A stretch of 8,270 bases of DNA from an uncultured Polycyclovorans sp. (GCA_936928855.1 CAKZHZ010000079.1:1-8270), one strand, 5' to 3'; numbered from the stretch's first letter, positions 1 to 6,349 are shown. Translations and numbers: made by a program. The notes: generated from the letters alone by a model not told the origin.

Positions 1-2951
1 GCGGTGTAGGTGCGCGCCGGGTTGTACTTGGAGGTGAGCAGGCGGTGACGCGGGTCCACCGGCACCGCACAGGGTGCGCCGAGGTACACGTCGCCCAGCC
101 CCAGCACCATGTAGCGGGTGTCGAAGACGGTCTGCCGGACCGTGTCCACCGACGCCAGCCCGTTGATGCGGCGCATGAACTCGACGTTGCTGGGGAGCCA
201 GGGCGCGGTATCGCGCACCGACTGGCGATAGCGCGCCACCGCGTCGAGCGTGGCACTGTCCTGCCAGGCCATGGGCAGGCGCACCACCCGCGTGGGGATG
301 CGCAGGGTGCCGACATCCGGCAGCCGCGTTTCGATGTCCAGCAGCACCTTCAGCAAGGCCGCCTGCGGGATCACCCGGCTGTCATAGTGGATCTGCAGCG
401 AGCGCACGCCGGGCGACAGTTCGAGGATGCCCGGCACCGGATCGGCCTTCAGCGCCTGCATCAGGGCATGGATGCGCAGTCGCAGGCGCAGGTCCAGCAC
501 CATCGGGCCGTATTCGAGCAGGATGTAGCCGTCGCCGGCCTGACGATAGGCCACCTCGGGACGGTCGCCCTCGGCCGGCAGGGCCGCCAACACGCATTCC
601 GACACGGTGCCCTTCGGCACCGTCAACACCGCGGGCGCGGCCGGCACATCGACGGCGCCCAGCGTCTCGATGGCGCGATCCTGCGCCTGCTGCATCGCCA
701 GCGCGGTGTCGAAATCGATGCGCTCGAAACGGATGCGGTCGCCCGGCTTGACCTGCCCGATCTTCCACAGCTCCGCCTGGGCGATGGTGACCGGACAGAC
801 GAACCCCCCCAGACTGGGGCCGTCGCGGGTGAGGATGACCGGCATGTCGCCGGTGAAGTTCACCGCCCCGATGGCGTATTCGCAGTCGTGGATATTGGAC
901 GGATGCAGGCCGGCTTCGCCGCCATCACTGCGGGCCCACGTGGGTTTGGGCCCCATCAGGCGCACACCCAGGCGGTTGGAGTTGTAGTGCACTTCCCAGT
1001 CGGTATCGAAGAAGCTTGCGATGGCCTCTTCGGTGAAGAAGTCCGGCGCCCCGTGCGGCCCGTAGAGCACCCCGACACGCCAGTGATGCCCGTAAGCGGG
1101 GATGAGCGCCGCCGGCGCCGGCGCGGCGGCCGGCCCCTTGCCAGGCTCGGCGATGCGCAGCAGGTCGCCACCACGCAAGGGGCGCCCGGCATGTCCGCCG
1201 AACTGGCCCAGCGCGAAGGTGGCGCGCGAGCCGAGATACACCGGCACATCGATCCCGCCCGCCACCGCCAGGTAGGTGCGGCACCCGCTGTCCGCCTTGC
1301 CCACGGTCAACACCTGCCCCGCCCCCACCGCTACCGGCGTCCAGAACGGCACCGGCTCGCCGTCGAGATGCGCATCGGTGATCGCGCCGGTCAGGGTGAT
1401 CCGGGTCGGCTGGTGAAAGCGCAGGCGCGGGCCGACGATGGTGCATTCCAGTCCGGCCGCATCGGCCGGATTTCCGACGATGCGGTTGGCCAGGCGGAAG
1501 GCGTAGTCGTCCATCGGCCCGGAAGGCGGCACGCCCACATCCCAGTAGCCGGCGCGACCGGGGTAGTCCTGCACGGTGGTGTAGGTCCCCGGCTCCAGCA
1601 CTTCCATCGCCGGTGCATGGAAGGCAAAGCCGTTGAGGAACGCGGTGGAAACCTCACCGGCTGCGAAGGCGGGGTCATCGATGATCTGTCGCAGGTAGTC
1701 GAGGTTGGTGGCGATGCCGGCGAGGCGGGTGGCCGCGAGTGCCGCCCGCAGGCGCGCCATGGCATCGGCGCGATCGGTGCCGTGGACGATCAGCTTGGCG
1801 ATCATCGGGTCGTAGTGCGGACTCACCTCGGTGCCGGTGGCCACCCAGCCATCGATCCGAGCGTCGTCAGGGAACACCACTTCCGTCAGCACACCGGGGG
1901 AGGGCTGGAAGTTGCGCACCGGATCCTCGGCGTAGATCCGCACCTCCATCGCCGCCCCGGTCGGCTGCGCGGTGAAGCCCGCCAGATCGGGGGGCTCGCC
2001 GGCGGCGGTGCGGATCATCCAGTCGACCAGGTCCACCCCGGTGCAGGCCTCGGTGATCGGGTGCTCGACCTGCAGCCGTGTGTTCACCTCCAGGAAGTAG
2101 AAGGCATCGCGGGCACCGTCGTAGATGAACTCCACGGTGCCGGCATTGGCATAGGCCACCGACTCACCCAGGCGCACGGCGGCGGCCAGCAGGGCCTCGC
2201 GCGTGGCCGCCGGCAGATTCGGCGCAGGGGTTTCCTCCACCACTTTCTGGTTGCGCCGCTGCAGCGAGCAATCGCGTTCGCCCAGCGCCACCACCCGGCC
2301 ACGGCCATCGCCGAAGATCTGCACCTCGACATGCCGCGCGGCCTCGACGAAGCGTTCGATGAACACGCCGCTGTCGCTGAAGAAGTTCTGCCCCAGGCGC
2401 TGCACCGATGCGAACGCGGCGACCAGCTCTGCTTCGCTGTTGCAGCGGGTCAGGCCGATGCCACCGCCGCCGGCGGTGGACTTGAGCATGATCGGGTAGC
2501 CGATGTCGGCGGCGGCCGCCACGGCGTCCTCCACCTGCTGCAGCAGGTCGGTGCCCGGGGTCAGCGGTACGCCGGCAGCGGCGGCCAGTGCGCGGGATTC
2601 GTGCTTGAGCCCGAAGCGGCGGATCTGGTCGGGGGTCGGTCCGACGAACACGATGCCGGCGGCGGCGCAGGCATCGGCAAAGGCCGTGTTCTCAGAGAGA
2701 AAGCCGTAGCCGGGAATGATGGCCTCGGCCCCGGTCGCCTGGGCGGCGGCGATGATGGCATCGCCGCGCAGATAGCTTTCCGCCGGCGCGTTACCCCCCA
2801 GGGCCACCGCTTCGTCGGCCACCTGCACGTGCAGGCTGTTGCGGTCTGCATCCGAGTAGACGGCGACGCTGCCCACGCCCATGGCCTTCAGCGTGCGGGC
2901 GATACGGACGGCGATTTCGCCACGGTTCGCGATGAGGACTTTACGGAACAT
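1..2951 (-). CDS. uca: Urea carboxylase, biotin-dependent (3' end cut by window edge)
   Basis: Catalyses ATP- and biotin-dependent carboxylation of urea to allophanate in the cytoplasm, the first step of urea amidolysis. The visible 983 residues start at MFRKVLIANRGEIAVRIA, the classic biotin-carboxylase N-terminus. The biotin carboxylase domain spans about 1-445: K116, K157, the glycine-rich loop 161-164, H207, E274, E288, N290, R292, E296 and R338, at or within two positions of E. coli AccC numbering as I recall it. The carboxyltransferase region follows from about 450 (AHS2/PxpC-like, with PGRAGYWDVGVPPSGPMDD near 464-482, to about 760) and an AHS1/PxpB-like part from about 780. Family members are about 1200 residues, so roughly 200 residues, including the biotinyl domain, lie beyond the left edge. 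The ATG at 2951 follows an AGGA ribosome site and lies 15 bp after atzF, in an operon with it. N698 (VNFTGDMP) fits urea rather than guanidine as substrate, but that assignment is inference. Confidence 0.95.
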   Translation of the reverse strand, partial: MFRKVLIANRGEIAVRIARTLKAMGVGSVAVYSDADRNSLHVQVADEAVALGGNAPAESYLRGDAIIAAAQATGAEAIIPGYGFLSENTAFADACAAAGIVFVGPTPDQIRRFGLKHESRALAAAAGVPLTPGTDLLQQVEDAVAAAADIGYPIMLKSTAGGGGIGLTRCNSEAELVAAFASVQRLGQNFFSDSGVFIERFVEAARHVEVQIFGDGRGRVVALGERDCSLQRRNQKVVEETPAPNLPAATREALLAAAVRLGESVAYANAGTVEFIYDGARDAFYFLEVNTRLQVEHPITEACTGVDLVDWMIRTAAGEPPDLAGFTAQPTGAAMEVRIYAEDPVRNFQPSPGVLTEVVFPDDARIDGWVATGTEVSPHYDPMIAKLIVHGTDRADAMARLRAALAATRLAGIATNLDYLRQIIDDPAFAAGEVSTAFLNGFAFHAPAMEVLEPGTYTTVQDYPGRAGYWDVGVPPSGPMDDYAFRLANRIVGNPADAAGLECTIVGPRLRFHQPTRITLTGAITDAHLDGEPVPFWTPVAVGAGQVLTVGKADSGCRTYLAVAGGIDVPVYLGSRATFALGQFGGHAGRPLRGGDLLRIAEPGKGPAAAPAPAALIPAYGHHWRVGVLYGPHGAPDFFTEEAIASFFDTDWEVHYNSNRLGVRLMGPKPTWARSDGGEAGLHPSNIHDCEYAIGAVNFTGDMPVILTRDGPSLGGFVCPVTIAQAELWKIGQVKPGDRIRFERIDFDTALAMQQAQDRAIETLGAVDVPAAPAVLTVPKGTVSECVLAALPAEGDRPEVAYRQAGDGYILLEYGPMVLDLRLRLRIHALMQALKADPVPGILELSPGVRSLQIHYDSRVIPQAALLKVLLDIETRLPDVGTLRIPTRVVRLPMAWQDSATLDAVARYRQSVRDTAPWLPSNVEFMRRINGLASVDTVRQTVFDTRYMVLGLGDVYLGAPCAVPVDPRHRLLTSKYNPARTYT

Positions 2952-2960
2952 GCGGGAGCA

Positions 2961-2964
2961 TCCT
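2961..2964 (-). promoter_or_regulatory. Ribosome binding site of uca
   Basis: AGGA on the minus strand, 9 nt before the ATG at 2951, lying in the 15-bp gap after the atzF stop codon. It is short but well placed. It supports the ATG at 2951 as a separate start, so uca is probably translated on its own or by coupling to atzF rather than only by read-through. Confidence 0.6.
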
Positions 2965-2966
2965 GT

Positions 2967-4778
2967 TCAGGCAGCGCGGGCGCGCTCGTGGGCCATGTAG
3001 GCCCGCCAGCCGCCGAAGTGGGTGATGTCGAGGGCGCCGGTCGCCGCCCAGCTTTCGCAGATGAAGCCCTTCACTTCGCGGCCATCCGCCAGTTGCAGGG
3101 TGCCGATGCCCAGCGGCGCGGGAATCAGGGCGACAAAGCTGCCGAAAGCCTCGACCGGCATGTCCCACAGCTCCACCTGGATGGCGGCACCGTCGGCACC
3201 GCGGATCAGCCCGGGCTTGGGCGGCACCGTGCCGGGCAGCGCGTAGAGCCTGTAGTCGTCGGCGGTCTGCGTGGCCTCGACAAACACGGCCGCACGTTCG
3301 GTCAGCTGATAGTTCAGCGGCATGCCGCTGAGGTGGGCCCCGACCACGGCCAGTCTCACGGTGGCCGGCCCCGGTGCAGCGGCACGCTGCGGCGGTGGCG
3401 ATGGCAGACGTCCCGAAACCCCCAGCGGCCAGGGATGCGCCCGTTGCCAGCGCCGGCCGAAGTCGAGCAGCGCGATGTCGTGCCAGGCGGGTGCGATGAG
3501 GGTGACACCGGTCGGCAGGCCATCGCCCCGGAACCCGGTGGGCAGCGCCAGGGCACACCCGTCCATCAGATTGACGAAGTTGGTGTAGGTGCCGAGTTGG
3601 GTGTTCAGCAGCACCGGCTCGGCCGCCACCGCTGCCTGCGTGTGGATGGTCGGCGTGCTGGGCACCACCAGCGCGTCCACCGACGCCATCTGCTGTTCGG
3701 CGGCGCGGACCAGTTCGGCGCGGTGGTAGTCGGCGCGGAAGGCATCGGCCGCGGAGAAATCATCGGCGCGTCCGATGATGGCCTGCACCACCGGGTGCAT
3801 GGTGACGCCGGGCCGCGACAGGAAGGCGCTGATCGCCGCCTGGCGCTCGGCCACCCAGGGGCCTTCGTAGAGCAGGTCGGCGAGTGCATGCAGGGGGGCG
3901 AAATCGAGCGGCACCAGCGTCGCCCCGAGGGCCTCAAGGCGGCTGCAGGCCTCGCCAAATGCAGCCTCGGCGGCGGCATCCCCGCAGAACCGCGGGGCGG
4001 CGGGCACACCCAGCCGCGGCGCCGGCGGCAGGCGTCGGGTCCCCATCACCGCCGGCGCGGGCCGGGCGAAGGGATCTTCGGCGTCGAAACGGCCCAGCAC
4101 CGCCGCTACCACTTCGGCGTCTTCCAGGGTGTGCGCGAACACCGACACACAATCCAGGCTGCGGCAGGCGGGCACCACACCGCGCGTGCTGAACCAGCCC
4201 CGCGTCGGCTTCAGGCCCACCAGGTTGTTGAACGCGGCCGGGACACGCCCCGAACCGGCGGTGTCGGTGCCCAGCGAAAAGGCGGCGATGCCGCGCGCCA
4301 CCAGCGTCGCCGAGCCGGAGCTGGAGCCGCCGCTGACATAGTCCGGATTGAAAGCATTGGGCACCGCACCGTAGGGGCTGCGGGTGCCCACCAGACCGGT
4401 GGCGAACTGATCCAGATTGGCCTTGCCCAACAGCAGGGCCCCCGCCTCGATCAGCCGCGCCACCACCGGCGCGGAGGCCGTCGGGACATAGGCGAAATCG
4501 GGACAGGCCGCAGTGGTGGCGACGCCGGCCACGTCGAGGTTGTCCTTCACCACGAACGGCACGCCGAACAGCGGGAAGGCGGCCCAGTCCCGCCCGGCCG
4601 CCTCGAAGCGGGTCAGCAGCGCCTGCGCCTGCGCCTGCAGCGCGGCGGCATCAAAACAGAGGATCCAGTCCGGCTCACTGGCGACACAGCGTGCGGCCAG
4701 CGTCGTCATCGCCGTCAGCGGCGACAGCCCGCCTCGATAGGCGGCGGTCCATTCAGCGATTGTCCAGGCGTCTGCCAC
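2967..4778 (-). CDS. atzF: Allophanate hydrolase
   Basis: Hydrolyses allophanate, the product of urea carboxylase, to ammonia and CO2 in the cytoplasm. The protein is complete at 603 residues, the usual length for stand-alone AtzF. The N-terminal amidase-signature domain (about 1-450) carries the whole Ser-cisSer-Lys triad: K78 (FVVKDNLDV), S152 (GGSSSGSA) and S176 (GTDTAGSGR). The 74- and 24-residue spacings match those I recall for characterised AtzF. After a proline/alanine-rich linker, the C-terminal domain from about 474 has the AtzF-type stretches VVGAHLSGMPLNYQL and ICESWAATGALDITHFGGWRAYM; this domain carries out the second decarboxylating step in the family. The start is GTG at 4778. 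An in-frame TGA lies upstream with no ATG, GTG or TTG in between, and the next in-frame ATG (M24) would cut into the fold. No good Shine-Dalgarno is seen. The upstream region has a sigma-54 promoter and a palindrome; uca follows 15 bp downstream in the same frame. Confidence 0.96.
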   Translation of the reverse strand: MADAWTIAEWTAAYRGGLSPLTAMTTLAARCVASEPDWILCFDAAALQAQAQALLTRFEAAGRDWAAFPLFGVPFVVKDNLDVAGVATTAACPDFAYVPTASAPVVARLIEAGALLLGKANLDQFATGLVGTRSPYGAVPNAFNPDYVSGGSSSGSATLVARGIAAFSLGTDTAGSGRVPAAFNNLVGLKPTRGWFSTRGVVPACRSLDCVSVFAHTLEDAEVVAAVLGRFDAEDPFARPAPAVMGTRRLPPAPRLGVPAAPRFCGDAAAEAAFGEACSRLEALGATLVPLDFAPLHALADLLYEGPWVAERQAAISAFLSRPGVTMHPVVQAIIGRADDFSAADAFRADYHRAELVRAAEQQMASVDALVVPSTPTIHTQAAVAAEPVLLNTQLGTYTNFVNLMDGCALALPTGFRGDGLPTGVTLIAPAWHDIALLDFGRRWQRAHPWPLGVSGRLPSPPPQRAAAPGPATVRLAVVGAHLSGMPLNYQLTERAAVFVEATQTADDYRLYALPGTVPPKPGLIRGADGAAIQVELWDMPVEAFGSFVALIPAPLGIGTLQLADGREVKGFICESWAATGALDITHFGGWRAYMAHERARAA

Positions 4779-4782
4779 GTCT

Positions 4783-4814
4783 TGCGCACCAACTTGTGTA
4801 CAAGATGGTGTGCA
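4783..4814. promoter_or_regulatory. 32-bp near-perfect palindrome, probable operator
   Basis: An inverted repeat centred between 4798 and 4799; 13 of 16 base pairs are symmetric. The mismatches are the centre pair, 4792/4805 and 4786/4811. The core CTTGTGTACAAG (4793-4804) has the TTGT-N2-ACAA form typical of sites bound by dimeric helix-turn-helix regulators such as GntR/FCD proteins; that family assignment is inference. It lies between the -12 element of the sigma-54 promoter and the atzF GTG, covering the predicted transcription start (about 4803) and nearly the whole leader. A protein bound here could block initiation or early elongation. No regulator gene is visible in the window. An RNA role is less likely because the arms are separated by only about 2 nt. 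Confidence 0.6.
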
Positions 4815-4829
4815 GCAAGGCCCGTGCCA
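4814..4829 (-). promoter_or_regulatory. Sigma-54 (RpoN) promoter of atzF-uca
   Basis: Read on the minus strand: TGGCACG, GGCC, TTGCT, preceded by C. This matches the sigma-54 consensus YTGGCACG-N4-TTGCW at every defined position, with GG at 4828/4827 (-25/-24) and GC at 4816/4815 (-13/-12). Transcription is predicted to start near 4803, giving a leader of about 25 nt before the GTG at 4778. Sigma-54 promoters need an ATP-driven activator; for nitrogen genes this is normally NtrC, and an NtrC-like site lies upstream. The match and its position before a nitrogen-scavenging operon make a chance occurrence unlikely. Confidence 0.85.
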
Positions 4830-4860
4830 GCGGCTCGCCGCGGCCGGTCACCTGGGCGGA

Positions 4861-4885
4861 ATTGTCAATGCTTCAACAACTTAGC
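4861..4885. promoter_or_regulatory. AT-rich patch between enhancer and promoter, possible IHF/bending site
   Basis: A short A/T-rich stretch in otherwise very GC-rich sequence, centred about 70 bp upstream of the predicted transcription start. On the plus strand TGTCAATGCTTCA (4863-4875) matches the IHF core WATCAA-N4-TTR at 7 of 9 defined positions. In many NtrC/sigma-54 systems a bend here brings the enhancer-bound activator to the polymerase. It also contains TTGACA on the minus strand, but no -10 box follows at the right distance. Confidence 0.3.
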
Positions 4886-4896
4886 CGTCTTGGAGG

Positions 4897-4911
4897 GCGC
4901 CGCAGCGGCGC
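4897..4911. repeat. Short GC-rich inverted repeat
   Basis: GCGCCGC and GCGGCGC flank a single base, forming a strong GC hairpin or dyad between the NtrC-like site and the AT-rich patch. No T-run follows on either strand, so it is not a standard intrinsic terminator. It could help end transcription of the upstream lipoprotein gene, or mean nothing in a GC-rich genome. Confidence 0.3.
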
Positions 4912-4919
4912 GTACCGTC

Positions 4920-4969
4920 ATGGCGCAGGCCCGGTGCACGGCACCATTGCCGTGCAGGCCATGCGCCAT
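4920..4969. repeat. 50-nt interrupted dyad just after the lipoprotein stop codon
   Basis: A long imperfect inverted repeat. The outer arms are ATGGCGCA/TGCGCCAT, a middle GGCC/GGCC pair follows, and the inner arms TGCACGGCA/TGCCGTGCA close on a 4-nt loop. There is an unpaired base on one side and three on the other. It starts at the last base of the lipoprotein stop codon. As RNA it would be a very stable hairpin and could protect or end that transcript, but no U-tract follows. As DNA its core resembles an NtrC site, described separately. Both roles are possible. Confidence 0.55.
4940..4956. promoter_or_regulatory. NtrC-like enhancer site
   Basis: Minus strand TGCACGGCAATGGTGCC agrees with the NtrC consensus TGCACCAWWWTGGTGCA at 13 of 17 positions and keeps both conserved half-sites, GCAC and GTGC, 7 nt apart. 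Its centre is about 145 bp upstream of the predicted sigma-54 start, within the usual range for NtrC enhancers. A second, weaker half-site (TGCACC, 4938-4933) overlaps its inner end. The assignment is inferred from site and context; no footprint or regulon data were available. Confidence 0.5.
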
Positions 4970-6204
4970 CAGGACGCAGGCGCACAGGCGGAACCGGGCA
5001 TCGGCTGCGCCCAGATCGGGTCCGCGATGTCGTAGACACGGGGCTTCAGGTAATCCACCGGATCGTGCAGATAATCGAGCACCGGCGGATGCGGCAGCGC
5101 GGCCATCTCGGCCCGCCATTCGGCCTCGTAGGCCGCCGCGCCGCCGCCGATCACCGGTGCCCAGGCGTCGTGATGGGTCGGCAGGAACAGCCGCGGGTGC
5201 GCGTGCTCCACATACAGGCGCGGATCGCGCAGCCCGGACAGCGGTTGGTCGAAGCCGACAATGGCCCCGACCTGCACGTCCACGCACTCGGGCAGCGCAT
5301 TCAAGGCAGCGCGCACTTCGGGGCCGCCCGGCTCGGCGTCGGTGATCGGCCCGGTGGAGTCGTGCCAGAACAGGCTGAAATCGCCAAACCGCAGGTGATA
5401 GGCCCAGGTGCCGCCCTGGCCGTCACGCAGGGTGGTCAGGAATCGCAGCAGCTCCTGTGGGTCGCTGTTGAGATACCCGAGAAACGGCAGCAGGTTGGGG
5501 ACGTGGATGAACGGGGTGTCACCCAGCTCGAAGGTCTGCGGCGCCAGTGCACTGTGGATGTGCTGAAGCACGGCTACCGGCGGCAGATCCTGCCACAGCT
5601 TCACCATCTGCACCGTGCCGGGCGGCGGCGTGTCTTCGGTGCCGGTGATCAGGCAGGTGAAGTTGGCGGCGTTGCCGTCGCGTGCGGCATCCGCCTTGGC
5701 GGTGTCGCAGATGGTGTCGGAGCCCACCACCACGGCGCCGCTGCGGCCGGCGATGAAGCCGGCGTCGGCGGCATGATCGAAATGCCCGTGCCCGATGAAG
5801 ATGGCTTCCGGCGCTAGCGCCGCCAACTCATCGCGCCCGATGGGCACGTAGTCCTTCTGCAGACCGATGGGCTCCCAGGCATCGAACAGCCACAGATGGC
5901 CGCCGCCCGTCGCCACGAAACTGGAAACGCCCACCCACCAGAGCTTCACCTTGCCGGGCTCGATGGCATTCGGACCCAGAATCTGCTCGCGGGCCAGCAT
6001 CACCTCCAGGCTTGGCGTGGGCGCCGGTGGCAGCGGGTCCCATGACGACAGCGGCACGCGGTCCGCCGGGGTGCCAGGACCCGGGGCCGACCCGACACCC
6101 TCCCCGGCAGGCGCCGACAACGGCGAGCCACCACAGGCGGCGAGCGTCAGGACGACGCCCAGCTTCAACGCGCTGCACAGGCAGCGGGACACAGGATCGC
6201 GCAT
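4969..6204 (-). CDS. Metallo-beta-lactamase-fold lipoprotein
   Basis: A 411-residue putative metal-dependent hydrolase predicted to be exported and lipid-anchored; the substrate is unknown. The N-terminus has a basic/polar start, a hydrophobic stretch at about 13-23 and the lipobox LAAC with the acylated cysteine at C24. The next residue is Gly, so by the E. coli +2 rule it would go to the outer membrane. A Pro/Gly/Ala/Ser-rich linker follows to about 65. The fold begins near KLWWVGVSSFV; the metal motif HGHFDH is at 139-144. Later ligand candidates are H215/H217, D282 (FWHDSTGP) and H344/H345 (LPTHHDAW). Four further cysteines (166, 184, 307, 407) could form disulfides. I chose the ATG at 6204 because GAGGAG lies 8 nt upstream; the GTG at 6213 overlaps that motif. 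It ends 190 bp before atzF and, given the sigma-54 promoter there, is probably a separate unit. Its family resembles uncharacterised MBL-fold hydrolases. Confidence 0.85.
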   Translation of the reverse strand: MRDPVSRCLCSALKLGVVLTLAACGGSPLSAPAGEGVGSAPGPGTPADRVPLSSWDPLPPAPTPSLEVMLAREQILGPNAIEPGKVKLWWVGVSSFVATGGGHLWLFDAWEPIGLQKDYVPIGRDELAALAPEAIFIGHGHFDHAADAGFIAGRSGAVVVGSDTICDTAKADAARDGNAANFTCLITGTEDTPPPGTVQMVKLWQDLPPVAVLQHIHSALAPQTFELGDTPFIHVPNLLPFLGYLNSDPQELLRFLTTLRDGQGGTWAYHLRFGDFSLFWHDSTGPITDAEPGGPEVRAALNALPECVDVQVGAIVGFDQPLSGLRDPRLYVEHAHPRLFLPTHHDAWAPVIGGGAAAYEAEWRAEMAALPHPPVLDYLHDPVDYLKPRVYDIADPIWAQPMPGSACAPAS

Positions 6205-6212
6205 CAGATTCA

Positions 6213-6218
6213 CTCCTC
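6213..6218 (-). promoter_or_regulatory. Ribosome binding site deciding the lipoprotein start
   Basis: Minus strand GAGGAG within GGTGAGGAG, 8 nt before the ATG at 6204. A GTG at 6213, three codons earlier, begins on the last base of this motif and would have no spacing, so the ATG is preferred. Confidence 0.75.
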
Positions 6219-6265
6219 ACCCGTCTGGCCGGCCCTGCATGGGAGCCGGCACACAATGGCTCGCG

Positions 6266-6284
6266 ATGCGACCGTGGGTCGCAT
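6266..6284. repeat. Inverted repeat upstream of the lipoprotein gene
   Basis: ATGCGACC and GGTCGCAT, perfectly complementary 8-nt arms around the 3-nt loop GTG. It lies 62 to 80 bp upstream of the lipoprotein ATG, a position fitting an operator or a leader hairpin. No clear -35/-10 promoter was found nearby and no T-run follows on either strand, so the role is unknown. Confidence 0.35.
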
Positions 6285-6323
6285 GCCGCTCGAATGCCGT
6301 CAGTGTGCCGCAGACGCGCTGTG

Positions 6324-6349
6324 GGCGCAGCGGTTCCGGAACCGGCGCC
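6324..6349 (-). terminator. Possible terminator hairpin after the HDOD gene (no U-tract)
   Basis: A dyad starting about 9 bp after the HDOD stop codon. Inner arms CGGTTC/GAACCG form a 14-bp perfect palindrome (6331-6344), and GGCGC/GCGCC pair outside it with a 2-nt bulge on one side. It is placed as a terminator would be, but no U-run follows, so it could instead be a 3' stabilising hairpin. Confidence 0.3.

Noticed and set aside
2941..3558. Minus-strand open frame of 205 codons inside atzF
   Set aside because: It lies in another frame within the atzF C-terminal region; its translation is Ala/Arg-rich with no family signature.
4866..4871. TTGACA as a sigma-70 -35 box upstream of atzF
   Set aside because: The hexamer is good, but the sequence 16-18 bp downstream is GC-only with no -10-like element, and a full sigma-54 match lies closer to the gene.
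4779..4968. Guanidine-I (ykkC) or other known riboswitch upstream of atzF
   Set aside because: I looked for the conserved ykkC blocks and saw none. The predicted start near 4803 leaves a leader far too short for one.
45..5345. Plus-strand open frame of 1766 codons
   Set aside because: It is the exact codon-on-codon complement of uca and atzF, then runs on past the gap. Its translation is rich in His, Arg and Gly with no recognisable domain, while the minus strand has clear conserved enzymes. It exists because the sense genes lack TTA, CTA and TCA.
5065..5817. Plus-strand 250-codon open frame opposite the lipoprotein gene
   Set aside because: It lies antisense to a gene with a lipobox and an intact HGHFDH motif, has no ribosome site I can support and no recognisable domain.
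6213..6213. GTG at 6213 as the lipoprotein start
   Set aside because: It begins on the last base of the GAGGAG ribosome site, whereas the ATG at 6204 has ideal 8-nt spacing and gives a normal signal peptide.
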